Assembly (NCBI RefSeq): GCF_018256155.1
Contig: NZ_JAERLY010000021.1
Span: 283 to 35,143 of the forward strand
Direction: 5' to 3'
Source: Gluconobacter sp. Dm-62
GTDB taxonomy: Bacteria; Pseudomonadota; Alphaproteobacteria; Acetobacterales; Acetobacteraceae
Length of the DNA: 34,861 nt
Every line of letters starts with the position of its first letter. Positions within the stretch are counted from its first letter, which is position 1. The notes beneath the pieces are model-generated. The model had not been told where the DNA came from and made no database searches. It saw only the letters and a program-made list of their open reading frames with translations. A program made the translations under genes and the position numbers. Shown here piece after piece: positions 1 to 8,402 of the stretch.

Positions 1-335
1 CTGTGTGAGGAAACGGAGATCACGACTGTCGGCTTCCTCAACTTTTCTGCTCAGACCAGACATTCCGCTTACCCCCCAAGTCAGCCGCGAGCCTCAGAAT
101 GGTTACAGACCTGCGTAAGTTGAAACGGCAATCGCGAAGAGGGCCAGAGACGATCAGGCTGTCTTTCTGGAAGCAGACGTTGTTCTTGGATGAGCGCCCC
201 TGGAACACGCCTCGAAAAGGCCTTTTCGGGTCTTTCTTGGGCCCCACCCCCTATGTCCGATAAAGTAAATTAACGGACATAAGGGTGGGGAGGGGTCTAT
301 TTTTTGGAAAATTTGTACAGACCTGCCAGCTAAGA
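1..335. other. Gene-free stretch with two strong dyads
   Basis: I see no convincing gene here; the one long open frame on the minus strand has low-complexity, basic, family-less translation and no usable start context. The stretch carries a perfect 16-bp palindrome CGAAAAGGCCTTTTCG at 213-228, a long hairpin at 242-290 (separate entry), and a direct repeat TACAGACCTGC at 104-114 and 316-326. If the plasmid is circular and the window is the whole replicon, this region would lie a short distance downstream of repA. That circularity is not shown by the sequence. Confidence 0.5.
242..306 (+). terminator. Long GC-rich hairpin with T-run, possible terminator
   Basis: Arms at 242-259 (ending CTATGTCCG) and 274-290 (CGGACATAAGGGTGGGG) pair over about 16 positions with one small bulge. 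The 14-nt loop is AT-rich. A T-rich tract at 299-306 follows some 9 nt after the stem, so it could end plus-strand transcription arriving from before the window. The unusual length and the AT-rich loop also fit a protein-binding dyad or a replication-associated structure. Confidence 0.4.
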
Positions 336-890
336 CTAAAGCTTTAATTTTTTTTGCATTCGTATCAGTGGAACGTTCACTCCATCCCCTGTGGCTTCAA
401 CTCTTTCTAAAGGGTAATAACCGGAGGCGATGTAGAGAGGTTCTCCACTGAGAGTGGCCATAAGCTCAGCAGTTCTGAAACCATGATCTGCTGCAGCTTG
501 TTCGCACTGCTTCAAAATAAGACTGCCGATCCCTTTTCGCGTGAACGCGGGATCGGTGTACATTGCCCTGATCCTCGCAGGGTCTCGTTCCGGATTGAGT
601 AGAATAGGATCACGAAGATCGCTGCTGTGATCACCTCCGTAAAGTGTTGCGCGCTTACTCCATCCTCCGCATCCCGCTAAAACCCCGTCATGTTCGGCTA
701 TGAGATAGGATCCGTCTTCAACCAACTGGGTATCCAGACCCATGACGGCGTGACTGGCGATGATTTGCTCAGGAGTGAGAAATCCTACCTGTAATGCGTC
801 GATAGATCTGTTGATGAGATTTTTCAGCGCAGGGAGATCGCTGCTCGTAGCCCAACGTGTTCGGATATTTCCCGCAGCGTAAGTCGTCAT
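336..890 (-). CDS. GNAT family N-acetyltransferase
   Basis: A 184-residue protein with the single-domain GNAT fold, expected to move an acetyl group from acetyl-CoA to an amine of a small molecule or protein in the cytoplasm. The acetyl-CoA pyrophosphate-binding loop is visible as RKGIGSLI at residues 118-125, preceded by the usual beta-strand segment (RAMYTDPAF), and the C-terminal strand-helix pattern ends in SGYYPLERVE. The start at 890 has an AGGA Shine-Dalgarno about five bases upstream. It stands alone: the next gene is divergent and more than 300 bases away. The acceptor substrate cannot be told from sequence. Confidence 0.85.
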   Translation of the reverse strand: MTTYAAGNIRTRWATSSDLPALKNLINRSIDALQVGFLTPEQIIASHAVMGLDTQLVEDGSYLIAEHDGVLAGCGGWSKRATLYGGDHSSDLRDPILLNPERDPARIRAMYTDPAFTRKGIGSLILKQCEQAAADHGFRTAELMATLSGEPLYIASGYYPLERVEATGDGVNVPLIRMQKKLKL

Positions 891-1199
891 AATGGTCCTA
901 AACTGGTCTCAGCCGAGCATTTATGGCTCGAACCTCATCAAAAATCTATTTTCTAAAACGTAGCTCTAAAGAAAAAAACCTATCAAGCTGATGCATATCC
1001 TGCGGTGCTGAGGCCGGCTACCGCCGGCTCATGAGAGATATCGTTAATTTTTCTACAGACCGTATCCTGTAGGAACAGTATTCCTTTCTGAGGTTGGAGC
1101 AGGACGTCCCCCGAGTTTTGGAAGGTTCGCCCTTTCTGCTTGGCACATCCCACAGTTCACCCCACCTGTATGGGCAAACTGGTGACAGGATGTTGCAAC
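891..1199. other. Intergenic region between divergent genes
   Basis: This region separates the divergent GNAT and flavin-oxidoreductase genes. It must contain both promoters, but no clear -35/-10 pair stands out. A short GC-rich dyad, GCCGGC-TACC-GCCGGC at 1013-1028, has no T-run on either strand and so is not a convincing terminator. The open frame running on the minus strand across 1018-1215 has no recognisable family. Confidence 0.4.
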
Positions 1200-2177
1200 A
1201 TGATTCCACTTTCAATTCTCGATCTCGCGTTCATCACCGAAGGTAGTTCGGCTACCGAGGCGCTTCATCGGAGTGCGGATCTTGCGCAGCATGCGGAAAG
1301 TCTGGGCTTCAAGCGTTTCTGGCTGGCTGAACATCACTCAATGGCGGGCATTGCCTCCGCTGCGACTGCGGTCGTGATCGGCTATGTCGCAGGCGCTACG
1401 AAAACCATCCGGGTGGGGGCAGGCGGGATCATGCTGCCAAACCATGCCCCACTTGCTGTTGCCGAGGCATTCGGCACGCTGGAAAGCCTTTATCCGGGCC
1501 GGATCGATCTTGGGCTGGGACGGGCGCCCGGCTCCGATCAGGCCACAATGCGCGCACTGCGTCGTGATCCGGCCTCCGCTGACCGCTTCCCACAGGACGT
1601 GTTCGAACTGCTGCGTTATTTTGAAAAGCCGGAACAGGGTCAGGCAGTCTTTGCCGTTCCGGGCGCGGGGCTGACTATACCGGTCTGGCTGCTGGGATCG
1701 TCCCTCTTCTCCGCTCATCTGGCCGCCATCATGGGACTGCCATTCGCATTCGCCAGCCATTTCGCTCCTGATCTGATGGAAGAGGCTCTGACGCTGTACC
1801 GTGAGCGGTTTGAGCCTTCGGAGCGGTTGCAATCACCTTATGCTATGCTGGGCATCAACGCAGTGATCGGAGAGACGCAGACCGAAGCACAGCAGGCGGC
1901 AACATCTCTACAGCAGCATTTCGTTGCTCTGCGTCAGGGACGTCCGTCGACTTTTCCTGCACCTCGGTCAGTGTCCTGGAATAGTCAGGAACAACGTCTC
2001 CTTGACAGCACACTGCGTTATACCTTCGTAGGAACCGCAGAAGACGTCACAAAAAATATCTCTTCTTTCGCAGAGCGGTACAGGCCTGATGAACTCCTGA
2101 TCGGTGCACCGTTATATTCTCAGGAGGCAAGGCGCAGGACCCTCAGTGGGATCGCGCATCATTTTATGGAAAAATAA
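1200..2177 (+). CDS. LLM-class flavin-dependent oxidoreductase
   Basis: A 325-residue protein of the bacterial luciferase-like monooxygenase family (TIM barrel using reduced FMN). The family marks are AEHHS at residues 43-47, the segment [18 protein letters not shown], and [11 protein letters not shown] at 101-111. Together they place it in the MsnO8-like group of LLM oxidoreductases. The start was set at ATG 1200, with AGGA at 1187-1190, rather than the upstream ATG at 1140, whose extra 20 residues are not family-like. The family oxidises diverse small molecules including alkanesulfonates and antibiotics, and this member's substrate is unknown. It is monocistronic. Confidence 0.9.
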   Translation: MIPLSILDLAFITEGSSATEALHRSADLAQHAESLGFKRFWLAEHHSMAGIASAATAVVIGYVAGATKTIRVGAGGIMLPNHAPLAVAEAFGTLESLYPGRIDLGLGRAPGSDQATMRALRRDPASADRFPQDVFELLRYFEKPEQGQAVFAVPGAGLTIPVWLLGSSLFSAHLAAIMGLPFAFASHFAPDLMEEALTLYRERFEPSERLQSPYAMLGINAVIGETQTEAQQAATSLQQHFVALRQGRPSTFPAPRSVSWNSQEQRLLDSTLRYTFVGTAEDVTKNISSFAERYRPDELLIGAPLYSQEARRRTLSGIAHHFMEK

Positions 2178-2453
2178 TCCCATACCTGAGCACACGCGGC
2201 GGCACCGCATGGGTTGTTTGTTATAGATGGCGGTGAAGCCGAACGCCATGACGCACATGGCCTTGTTTTTGTAGCATTGGGCAGCCACCGCTAGGTCGCA
2301 TAATATTTCTTATGCCAACTCGGATATTTTCGTGCTATGGGGTGCGCAATCAATTGGTTCGATGTAGCCTCTTAAAAGTAACGGTTTGCTTGTCATGAAT
2401 ACGGAAAACTTTTTTCGTAAGTAGGCTTGCCAAGATTGCATTTAAAGTCTCGG

Positions 2454-3077
2454 TCATGCCTTTGGCCATGCGTTCATCCCAAACCGCGCGATTTCCATCA
2501 GCCGCTCCTGTGATGCTCCGTCACGAGCTTGGACAGCCATGCCGCGTAGGAGGGAACCGTAGAACGCTGCCAAAGCCTCAATATCGGTATCTATCGGCAA
2601 ATCACCTACCTCCAATCCCTGTTGCAAGCGTGCAGCCATAGCGCCTTCTGCCTGTGTCCGCTGACTAGCCAAAAGATCGCGCAAACGGTGCTGGTTAGGG
2701 GAGCATTGCGTTGCCGCGACTGAGATCATGCAGCCTGCAGGCTGGTTAGGGCGTGTAAATTCAACGGCAGCTGCTCTCGTTAAATCCTCAAAGACAGTTC
2801 GCGTATCGGCATCTTCACCGAGGATATCGAGAAACCAACCTCCAGCGACACTCATGTAGGTCTCAATCACCTCGTGATACAGCGCCTCTTTGCTTCCGAA
2901 AGCATTGTAAAAGCTGGAAGCACTGATCTTCATGACCGAAATCAGATCATCGAAGCTCGTCCCCTCATAGCCGCGATCCCAAAACAAGCGCATGGCAGCA
3001 CACAAGGCTTCCTTGCGATCGAAGGATTGAGGGCGCCCCCGCCCTCGCCGCCCACTTGGGTCTTTTTTTGGTGTCAT
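2454..3077 (-). CDS. TetR/AcrR family transcriptional repressor
   Basis: A 207-residue regulator with an N-terminal helix-turn-helix (residues about 41-62, GTSFDDLISVMKISASSFYN) followed by an alpha-helical ligand domain of TetR_C type. The basic lead RRGRGRPQSFDRKEAL is typical of the AcrR/NemR-like group. In-frame starts also exist at 3113 and 3146. I chose 3077 because the family normally has a short N-terminal tail and because the putative operator at 3128-3143 would otherwise lie inside the coding region. It is divergent from the short-chain dehydrogenase, the usual arrangement of a repressor with its target. Confidence 0.88.
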   Translation of the reverse strand: MTPKKDPSGRRGRGRPQSFDRKEALCAAMRLFWDRGYEGTSFDDLISVMKISASSFYNAFGSKEALYHEVIETYMSVAGGWFLDILGEDADTRTVFEDLTRAAAVEFTRPNQPAGCMISVAATQCSPNQHRLRDLLASQRTQAEGAMAARLQQGLEVGDLPIDTDIEALAAFYGSLLRGMAVQARDGASQERLMEIARFGMNAWPKA

Positions 3078-3127
3078 CGCTCCATAAATCCTTGAAACCA
3101 GAGATCCAAACATTATATGCCTTATGT

Positions 3128-3143
3128 TGGAGCGATTACTCCA
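3128..3143. promoter_or_regulatory. Probable TetR operator
   Basis: The 16-bp imperfect dyad TGGAGCGATTACTCCA has 5-bp arms (TGGAG/CTCCA) in the region between the divergent tetR and SDR genes. A reversed copy of one half, TCGCTCCA, occurs at 3078-3085 at the tetR start. Two half-related sites around a divergent promoter fit autorepression plus repression of the dehydrogenase. Confidence 0.5.
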
Positions 3144-3222
3144 CATTTAAATCCGTTGCTCTCTATCAACCGGGCATAAAGTACGCATGTGCGTTCTGGC
3201 CCATACAGACAGGCACATATCC

Positions 3223-3969
3223 ATGAGCAAACTTTCCGGAAAAGTTGCAATCGTAACCGGCGCCTCTAAAGGAATTGGGGCTGGTATTGCCAAGGCACTC
3301 GCCGAAGCGGGGGCCGCTGTCGTCGTCAATTACGCCTCAAGCAAGTCCGGAGCGGACGCCGTCGTCTCAGCCATTGCCAGCAATGGCGGTCAGGCCATCG
3401 CTGTTCAGGGAGATGTTTCTCTTAAATCCGATGCGCAGGCCATCGTGGATGCGGCGATCAGTCAATTCGGGCGCTTGGATATTCTCGTCAATAATTCCGG
3501 GGTTTACGAATTTGCTTCGATCGACGAGATCACCGAAGACCATTTCCATCGTCTCTTTAATGTCAATGTGCTTGGCACTTTACTGACGACCCAGGCCGCC
3601 GCCAAACACCTTGATGATGGCGGTAGCGTTATCAATATCAGCTCCGTTGTATCTCGTATTACGCCACCAAATTCTGCGGTCTATACGGGAACAAAGGGAG
3701 CCGTTGATGCCATTACAGGTTCTCTCGCGCGTGAGCTGGGGCCGAGAAATATTCGGGTCAACGCTATCAATCCTGGCCTGATTGAAACAGAAGGCACCAA
3801 AACTGCTAATGTTGTGGGTTCCGAAATGGAACAGCTCATTATTTCACAAACACCACTGGGACGTAGCGGCCAGGTTCAGGACATTGCTCCACTTGCCGTG
3901 TTCCTCGCCTCTGATGATGCGCGCTGGCTGACAGGCGAAACACTCATTGCCTCCGGTGGGCTGCGCTGA
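3223..3969 (+). CDS. SDR family NAD(P)-dependent oxidoreductase
   Basis: A classical short-chain dehydrogenase/reductase of 248 residues. It shows the cofactor loop TGASKGIG at residues 12-19, NNSG at 90-93, catalytic Ser at about 141, and the YxxxK pair Tyr154/Lys158. The C-terminal segment DDARWLTGETLIASGG is typical of FabG-like and glucose-1-dehydrogenase-like enzymes. It catalyses reversible NAD(P)(H)-dependent oxidation or reduction of an alcohol or carbonyl. The start at 3223 with AGG about 10 bases upstream is preferred over ATG 3187, which adds a non-family leader. It is likely under the divergent TetR repressor and ends in a strong terminator. Confidence 0.92.
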   Translation: MSKLSGKVAIVTGASKGIGAGIAKALAEAGAAVVVNYASSKSGADAVVSAIASNGGQAIAVQGDVSLKSDAQAIVDAAISQFGRLDILVNNSGVYEFASIDEITEDHFHRLFNVNVLGTLLTTQAAAKHLDDGGSVINISSVVSRITPPNSAVYTGTKGAVDAITGSLARELGPRNIRVNAINPGLIETEGTKTANVVGSEMEQLIISQTPLGRSGQVQDIAPLAVFLASDDARWLTGETLIASGGLR

Positions 3970-3978
3970 CGTTTGACG

Positions 3979-4006
3979 TTAACCCGGCGGACCTCTGCCG
4001 GGTTAA
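3979..4006 (+). terminator. Rho-independent terminator after the SDR gene
   Basis: A perfect 10-bp stem (TTAACCCGGC / GCCGGGTTAA) with an 8-nt loop is followed by TATTTTATTATT. It starts 10 bases after the dehydrogenase stop codon. Confidence 0.9.
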
Positions 4007-4030
4007 TATTTTATTATTGGTTTGTATTCA

Positions 4031-4046
4031 CGAACAATATTGTTCG
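4031..4046. promoter_or_regulatory. Perfect 16-bp palindrome of unknown role
   Basis: CGAACAATATTGTTCG is a perfect palindrome. After one mismatched pair the symmetry resumes (TTC...GAA), giving 24 bases with a single mismatch. It lies between two convergent genes, where an operator is not expected. It could be the operator of a lost promoter or a nucleoid or plasmid protein site. Confidence 0.45.
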
Positions 4047-4199
4047 CGAAATATACTCTGCCAGGAAGACTTAAGCCATATTATCTAGAGAATGCTTTTG
4101 TCGTGAGAACAGGCCTACCGTGGCTTATGAGTTCTCCGCTCAAACACAGTTTCCAGAGTGCGTTGGGAAGGTAACGGCAGATACGAAGGAAAATAATAG

Positions 4200-4820
4200 T
4201 CATAGTCCCCCACGAATTTTCCGTTGCACAAAGTCCAGCCTGTCTTGCCCCCAAAACAGTTCGTTTCCGACGACGTAGGTAGGAGTACCAAAGATACCAA
4301 GCTGTTCTGCGTCAGACAGGTTTTTTTTCCATACAGCGTATACTTCTGGCGTTTGGGAAAAGACTAAGAGCTCTTTGGTGTCGCAATGGAGTACTTTTTC
4401 AACAATACCCTCAAGCGTATTCGTATCCGCAATATCCTGATCATGGGCCCATAATGCGGATTGAATCGCCCATGACAAAGCGACATCGTCATAGCCTTTG
4501 AGACCCGCGGCAATAACAAGACAAGCCGCATACTCTATAGTTCTGCAGGGATAATATTTCGGTTTCAGATTAAGAGGAATATCCAGAAACTTCCGCCAGC
4601 GGGTCAATTCAACCACATGATAATTCTGTCGGGCAGTGGGGCGCTCCCGCAAAGGGATTCCGCCATTACTCTGGATGATCCGAATTGGTCGCAGCACAAG
4701 TGATACGCCTTCCGACCGAGCAATTTCACGCAGCTTTGGCATCCCAAGATAAGCCCAAGGCGACGAGATTCCATAAAAAACCTGGATCGTCCCCACATTC
4801 GATGGCTGCTCGTCGGTCAT
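4200..4820 (-). CDS. 2-hydroxychromene-2-carboxylate isomerase-like DsbA-fold protein
   Basis: A 206-residue thioredoxin-fold protein of the DSBA/GST-kappa family. The N-terminal motif SPWAYLG (residues 20-26) replaces the CxxC of true thiol oxidoreductases. The C-terminal GIFGTPTYVV (175-184, cis-proline at 180) and FWGQDRLDFV (189-198) are signatures of glutathione-dependent 2-hydroxychromene-2-carboxylate isomerase. In naphthalene-type pathways that enzyme isomerises 2-hydroxychromene-2-carboxylate. No other ring-degradation gene is nearby, so the true substrate here is uncertain. It is monocistronic and convergent with the dehydrogenase. Confidence 0.87.
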   Translation of the reverse strand: MTDEQPSNVGTIQVFYGISSPWAYLGMPKLREIARSEGVSLVLRPIRIIQSNGGIPLRERPTARQNYHVVELTRWRKFLDIPLNLKPKYYPCRTIEYAACLVIAAGLKGYDDVALSWAIQSALWAHDQDIADTNTLEGIVEKVLHCDTKELLVFSQTPEVYAVWKKNLSDAEQLGIFGTPTYVVGNELFWGQDRLDFVQRKIRGGL

Positions 4821-4940
4821 TTTTGTTCCTTACATTGACAATAGGAAAGAGTGATCGTGAATAAGAATGAGTTTAGATCATTAATCTCGTTGCGTCATGC
4901 GATAACATAATATACGACTCACTGAGTAGCTTATGGAAAT

Positions 4941-4970
4941 GTACTCATTAATAAAGTTATTAATGAGTAC
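4941..4970. promoter_or_regulatory. Perfect 12-6-12 inverted repeat, probable operator of the uptake operon
   Basis: GTACTCATTAAT and ATTAATGAGTAC are perfect 12-bp arms around a 6-nt spacer, ending 53 bases before the receptor start codon. A second small dyad, ACTCACTGAGT, lies just upstream near 4918-4928. The arms contain T-N11-A-like spacing, so a LysR-type dimer or tetramer, such as the regulator encoded at 7416, is a reasonable binder. Confidence 0.6.
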
Positions 4971-5023
4971 AGCCAAAATGCGAATGGGCCTGTTTCCTCC
5001 AACCTTTTCGTCCGGATCCCGCC

Positions 5024-7411
5024 ATGTCCGCATCTCGTGAGTTTCCAGCACTTCTGACCCTCATTCTGTTGACATTAGGGGGCACTGCTCAGGCTGCAGA
5101 TGAGCAATCGTCCGATCATGACGTCATGCATAGACAGCCAATTCCTTCCCGCACACCAAAGAAGGCGGCCACAACCCATGAGGCTGCCCCGGTCAGCAAA
5201 GCGGAAGAAATTCATGTCAGAACAGAGACGCTCTCCGGAGGTGTGACCAATACGACACCCGGCGGAGGCCTCATGCCGGTTCAAACAGTTCCACGCATGC
5301 AGAGCGGGGTTACACGAGACTATATTGCGAAGCAGTCCCCGACCACGAACACACTTAACCTGCTTCAGATGTCCCCAGGGGCTGTTGTGGCCAATTCTGA
5401 TCCTCTGGGTCTCGCGGACCATACGAGCATTACCGTTCGTGGTCTGGACCAGACAGAGATCGGTCTGGTGTTTGAAGGAATGCCTGCGGGCGATCCCATT
5501 TATGGGATCGCTGATACGTCCGAATGGGCAGACACGGAAAATATTGGTCGTGTCGATCTGGCGCAGGGAAGCAGCGACATTGCCGCTCCTGTCTATAATG
5601 CAGGTGGCGGCCAGATTACCGAAACGTTGCTGGACCCCAGTCACAAAGCCGGCGCACTGTTATCGCTTTCAGGCGGAACGCATGCGACGAACAAGGATTT
5701 TTTGCGTCTGGATAGTGGAGAAATCGGCCATTCCGGTGTCCGGGCATTCATGTCTGGTTCGTATACCCGCAACAATAACTGGCGCGGGCCAGGAACGAAC
5801 CGTCGCTACCATGTCGATTCCAAAGCGGTAAAAGAATGGGGCGCAGACAATCGAGCCTCAGCAGTCTTTACCTGGAATACGATTGACGAATCCCCAACAC
5901 GATATCTGTCTCTTGCGCAATGGAAGCAGTACGGAAAATCCTACAATTATTCTGGCGAATATACCCCAGGCAGCACAACCTATTACCGACTCTATCAATA
6001 TAAGCGCTCTTCAATGATGATCAGCGCTCCAAGCCACTTTACGCTTGCAAAAGGTCTGACGGCTGATATCGCCCCCTACTATCAGTGGATGAGCGGGTCG
6101 GTCCCAAGTGGGACGACCCTGACACCTGGAAGCCTGTATCTTGGCAACCAGTCTGCGGGAACCGTCAGCTTCCCTACGCTCTATAACGGGAAAGCTGTGG
6201 CCGCAGCAATTGCAGGCTCCAACAGCTTCAATACGGGCTTCTCAGGTCATTTCACGCTGAAGACAGGCGTAAATACTCTCAAGGTTGGTTACTGGTACAG
6301 CAATCTGACCAAAAACTCCCTCTACGATTACTCTCCTGTCAGTGCGGCAGGTGACATCATCAATAATAATATCCGCACTCAAAACGGCTCCATCCTGGCG
6401 ACCAAGAATTTCCACATGATGCAGCAGGTCAATGGCTTCTTCATTGAGGACGGGTTGTCTCTACTGAATCATCGGCTTGATCTGACCGCTGGGTTCAAAG
6501 CTGTGCTTCTGGCACGATCCGGAACAAACAACATTCCAGGTGCGACCTATCGTTGGGGAACAAATAGCGCAGTTCCGCTGCCGCGTTTCGAGGCCAGCTA
6601 CAAGATTGACAAAAACAATCAGATTTTCATCGACGCGGTAACAAATTTCCACGCACCGATGTCAGACGTACCGTATTATGACGCTTTCAGTGTCTCGACC
6701 GGAAAGATATCGACGGCTGGAAAAACTGACCTCAAGAATGAATACTCCATTTCCGAAGAAATTGGATATCGTCATATTGGTCTTATCAATGCCTCCATTG
6801 GCTTCTTCAACTACAATTTCACAAACCGGCAGATTTCGACATCCGTTTATGCTGATGGCGCATTGACGACAAACCTCATCAATGCAGGCGGCCAAACGAC
6901 GCGCGGAGCGCAGGTCGAGATTTCCCTTCGTCCCTGGCATCATTTGAGCCCATACGTTTCGGGGCAGTATCTCCATGCAACGATCGACAACAACCTTGCT
7001 GTTGGAAACGATCTTCTCCCAACCAAAGGGAAGAGTGCAATTCTGACACCGAAATTTTCGGCATCTGCAGGCATATCTTATGATGACGGTCAGTTTTTCG
7101 GCAACGTATTCTTCAATTACGTTGATTCACAATACTCAACGTTTATGAATGATGAGAGTATCCCCGCTTACAAGACGGCCAATATGACGCTGGGGTACCG
7201 CATGAAGACTTACCACTTCATCCATCGCCCGACGATCCAGCTGAATCTTGTGAACCTCGGTGATAGCAACTACCTGTCCAGCGCCTATACGGTTCGGACA
7301 AATGCCAAGACCACAAAAGGTATTTATGGGACGTCCATCGCAGGCACTGCACCCAGCTATTATCTCGGGGGTGGATTTGCAGCGGTAACATCAATCACCC
7401 TCGGATTTTGA
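5024..7411 (+). CDS. TonB-dependent outer-membrane receptor
   Basis: A 795-residue receptor. A Sec signal peptide (residues 1-24, ending AQA) precedes a proline-rich linker and a TonB-box-like segment (EEIHVRTE). A plug domain follows (NLLQMSPGAVV, ITVRGLDQTEIGLVFEGMP), and then a 22-strand-type beta barrel rich in aromatic strands. The last residue is Phe (SITLGF), as expected for BAM-dependent barrels. It would import a large or scarce ligand across the outer membrane using TonB/ExbBD energy. It heads the nine-gene operon, with the LysR gene starting four bases after its stop. The ligand is not necessarily an iron complex: the downstream genes suggest an organic molecule that is processed after entry. 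Confidence 0.93.
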   Translation: MSASREFPALLTLILLTLGGTAQAADEQSSDHDVMHRQPIPSRTPKKAATTHEAAPVSKAEEIHVRTETLSGGVTNTTPGGGLMPVQTVPRMQSGVTRDYIAKQSPTTNTLNLLQMSPGAVVANSDPLGLADHTSITVRGLDQTEIGLVFEGMPAGDPIYGIADTSEWADTENIGRVDLAQGSSDIAAPVYNAGGGQITETLLDPSHKAGALLSLSGGTHATNKDFLRLDSGEIGHSGVRAFMSGSYTRNNNWRGPGTNRRYHVDSKAVKEWGADNRASAVFTWNTIDESPTRYLSLAQWKQYGKSYNYSGEYTPGSTTYYRLYQYKRSSMMISAPSHFTLAKGLTADIAPYYQWMSGSVPSGTTLTPGSLYLGNQSAGTVSFPTLYNGKAVAAAIAGSNSFNTGFSGHFTLKTGVNTLKVGYWYSNLTKNSLYDYSPVSAAGDIINNNIRTQNGSILATKNFHMMQQVNGFFIEDGLSLLNHRLDLTAGFKAVLLARSGTNNIPGATYRWGTNSAVPLPRFEASYKIDKNNQIFIDAVTNFHAPMSDVPYYDAFSVSTGKISTAGKTDLKNEYSISEEIGYRHIGLINASIGFFNYNFTNRQISTSVYADGALTTNLINAGGQTTRGAQVEISLRPWHHLSPYVSGQYLHATIDNNLAVGNDLLPTKGKSAILTPKFSASAGISYDDGQFFGNVFFNYVDSQYSTFMNDESIPAYKTANMTLGYRMKTYHFIHRPTIQLNLVNLGDSNYLSSAYTVRTNAKTTKGIYGTSIAGTAPSYYLGGGFAAVTSITLGF

Positions 7412-7415
7412 AACC

Positions 7416-8402
7416 ATGATTACAGGACGTCAGATCGAAGCCTTTCATGCTGTCTTTTCGATCGGCAGCATGACAGGCGCGGCACGTCATCTCGGGCGCA
7501 CGCAGTCTGCTGTCAGCCGTCTCATTATGGAACTGGAAAAAGCACTTGGCTTTACCCTTTTCGAGCGGAACGGGACGCGGCTGCATGCTACGCAGGAAGC
7601 ACGGCTCCTTTATGATGAGGTCAAGCGCTCCTTCATCGGACTGAAGAACATTGAGGAGAAAGCCAGACAAATCGCTGCAGGTGGAAACCATCGCCGGATT
7701 ACATGCGGCGCCACATCTGCACTCTCTGGCGGTCTTGTTCCCCGGGCCATCTCCGGTCTGATGCAATGCAGTTCAGACATTTCAATGTCTTTCAAAGGCA
7801 TGCCAGCCGATGAGGTCGTCCGCTCCGTGACGGATGGCAGTGTTGATGTCGGTCTGGCGACCCTGCCCATCGACGATACCAATCTGCACATTCACTGGAT
7901 TGGAGAAGCATCCTGTGTGGCCGTTCTGCATGAGGATCACCCTCTTGCCCAATCCGACAGCCTTTCTCTTCGTCAACTGCATACCCAGCAGGTTCTGACC
8001 GTAGGAAATCCCTTTCGGCTGCGACGCACGATCGACGCAGCTCTTCAGGCATCCGGGAACAGCTCGTTCACCAGGATAGAAACCAATACATCCCTCAATG
8101 CTGTCATGAGTGCCCGTGAAGAACTGGGAGTAGCCATTGTAGAGCCTGTAACAGCCTACGGCATTCCCATTGGCGGTACGGTCGTGCGGCCTATTGTGGA
8201 ACATATTCCCTGGGCGTGGAGTGTGTTGACACCGGCGTTTTCGGCAGCTGACAGCGGCATTCTTCGCTTCATCGAACAGATCGAAATCACAGCGCGTACC
8301 CTTTTGCCAGATTTTATCCGGCACCCACCCGAAGCGCTCGAAAAACTTCACACACGCCTTTTTCAGACCGAGCCAGGAGCACCAGATGCCAAAAGGAATT
8401 GA
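7416..8402 (+). CDS. LysR family transcriptional regulator
   Basis: A 328-residue LysR regulator with an N-terminal winged helix-turn-helix (AFHAVFSIGSMTGAARHLGR, then TQSAVSRLIMELEKALGFTLFER) and a periplasmic-binding-type effector domain. It starts four bases after the receptor stop and overlaps the next gene by 17 bases, so it is inside the operon rather than divergent from it, which is unusual for this family. It probably senses the imported compound or a breakdown product and controls the promoter upstream of the receptor, where a 12-6-12 dyad is present. Confidence 0.93.
   Translation: MITGRQIEAFHAVFSIGSMTGAARHLGRTQSAVSRLIMELEKALGFTLFERNGTRLHATQEARLLYDEVKRSFIGLKNIEEKARQIAAGGNHRRITCGATSALSGGLVPRAISGLMQCSSDISMSFKGMPADEVVRSVTDGSVDVGLATLPIDDTNLHIHWIGEASCVAVLHEDHPLAQSDSLSLRQLHTQQVLTVGNPFRLRRTIDAALQASGNSSFTRIETNTSLNAVMSAREELGVAIVEPVTAYGIPIGGTVVRPIVEHIPWAWSVLTPAFSAADSGILRFIEQIEITARTLLPDFIRHPPEALEKLHTRLFQTEPGAPDAKRN

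Noticed and set aside
1013-1028. Terminator hairpin between GNAT and LLM genes
   Set aside because: Only a 6-bp stem without a T-run, located between divergent genes where no transcript should end.
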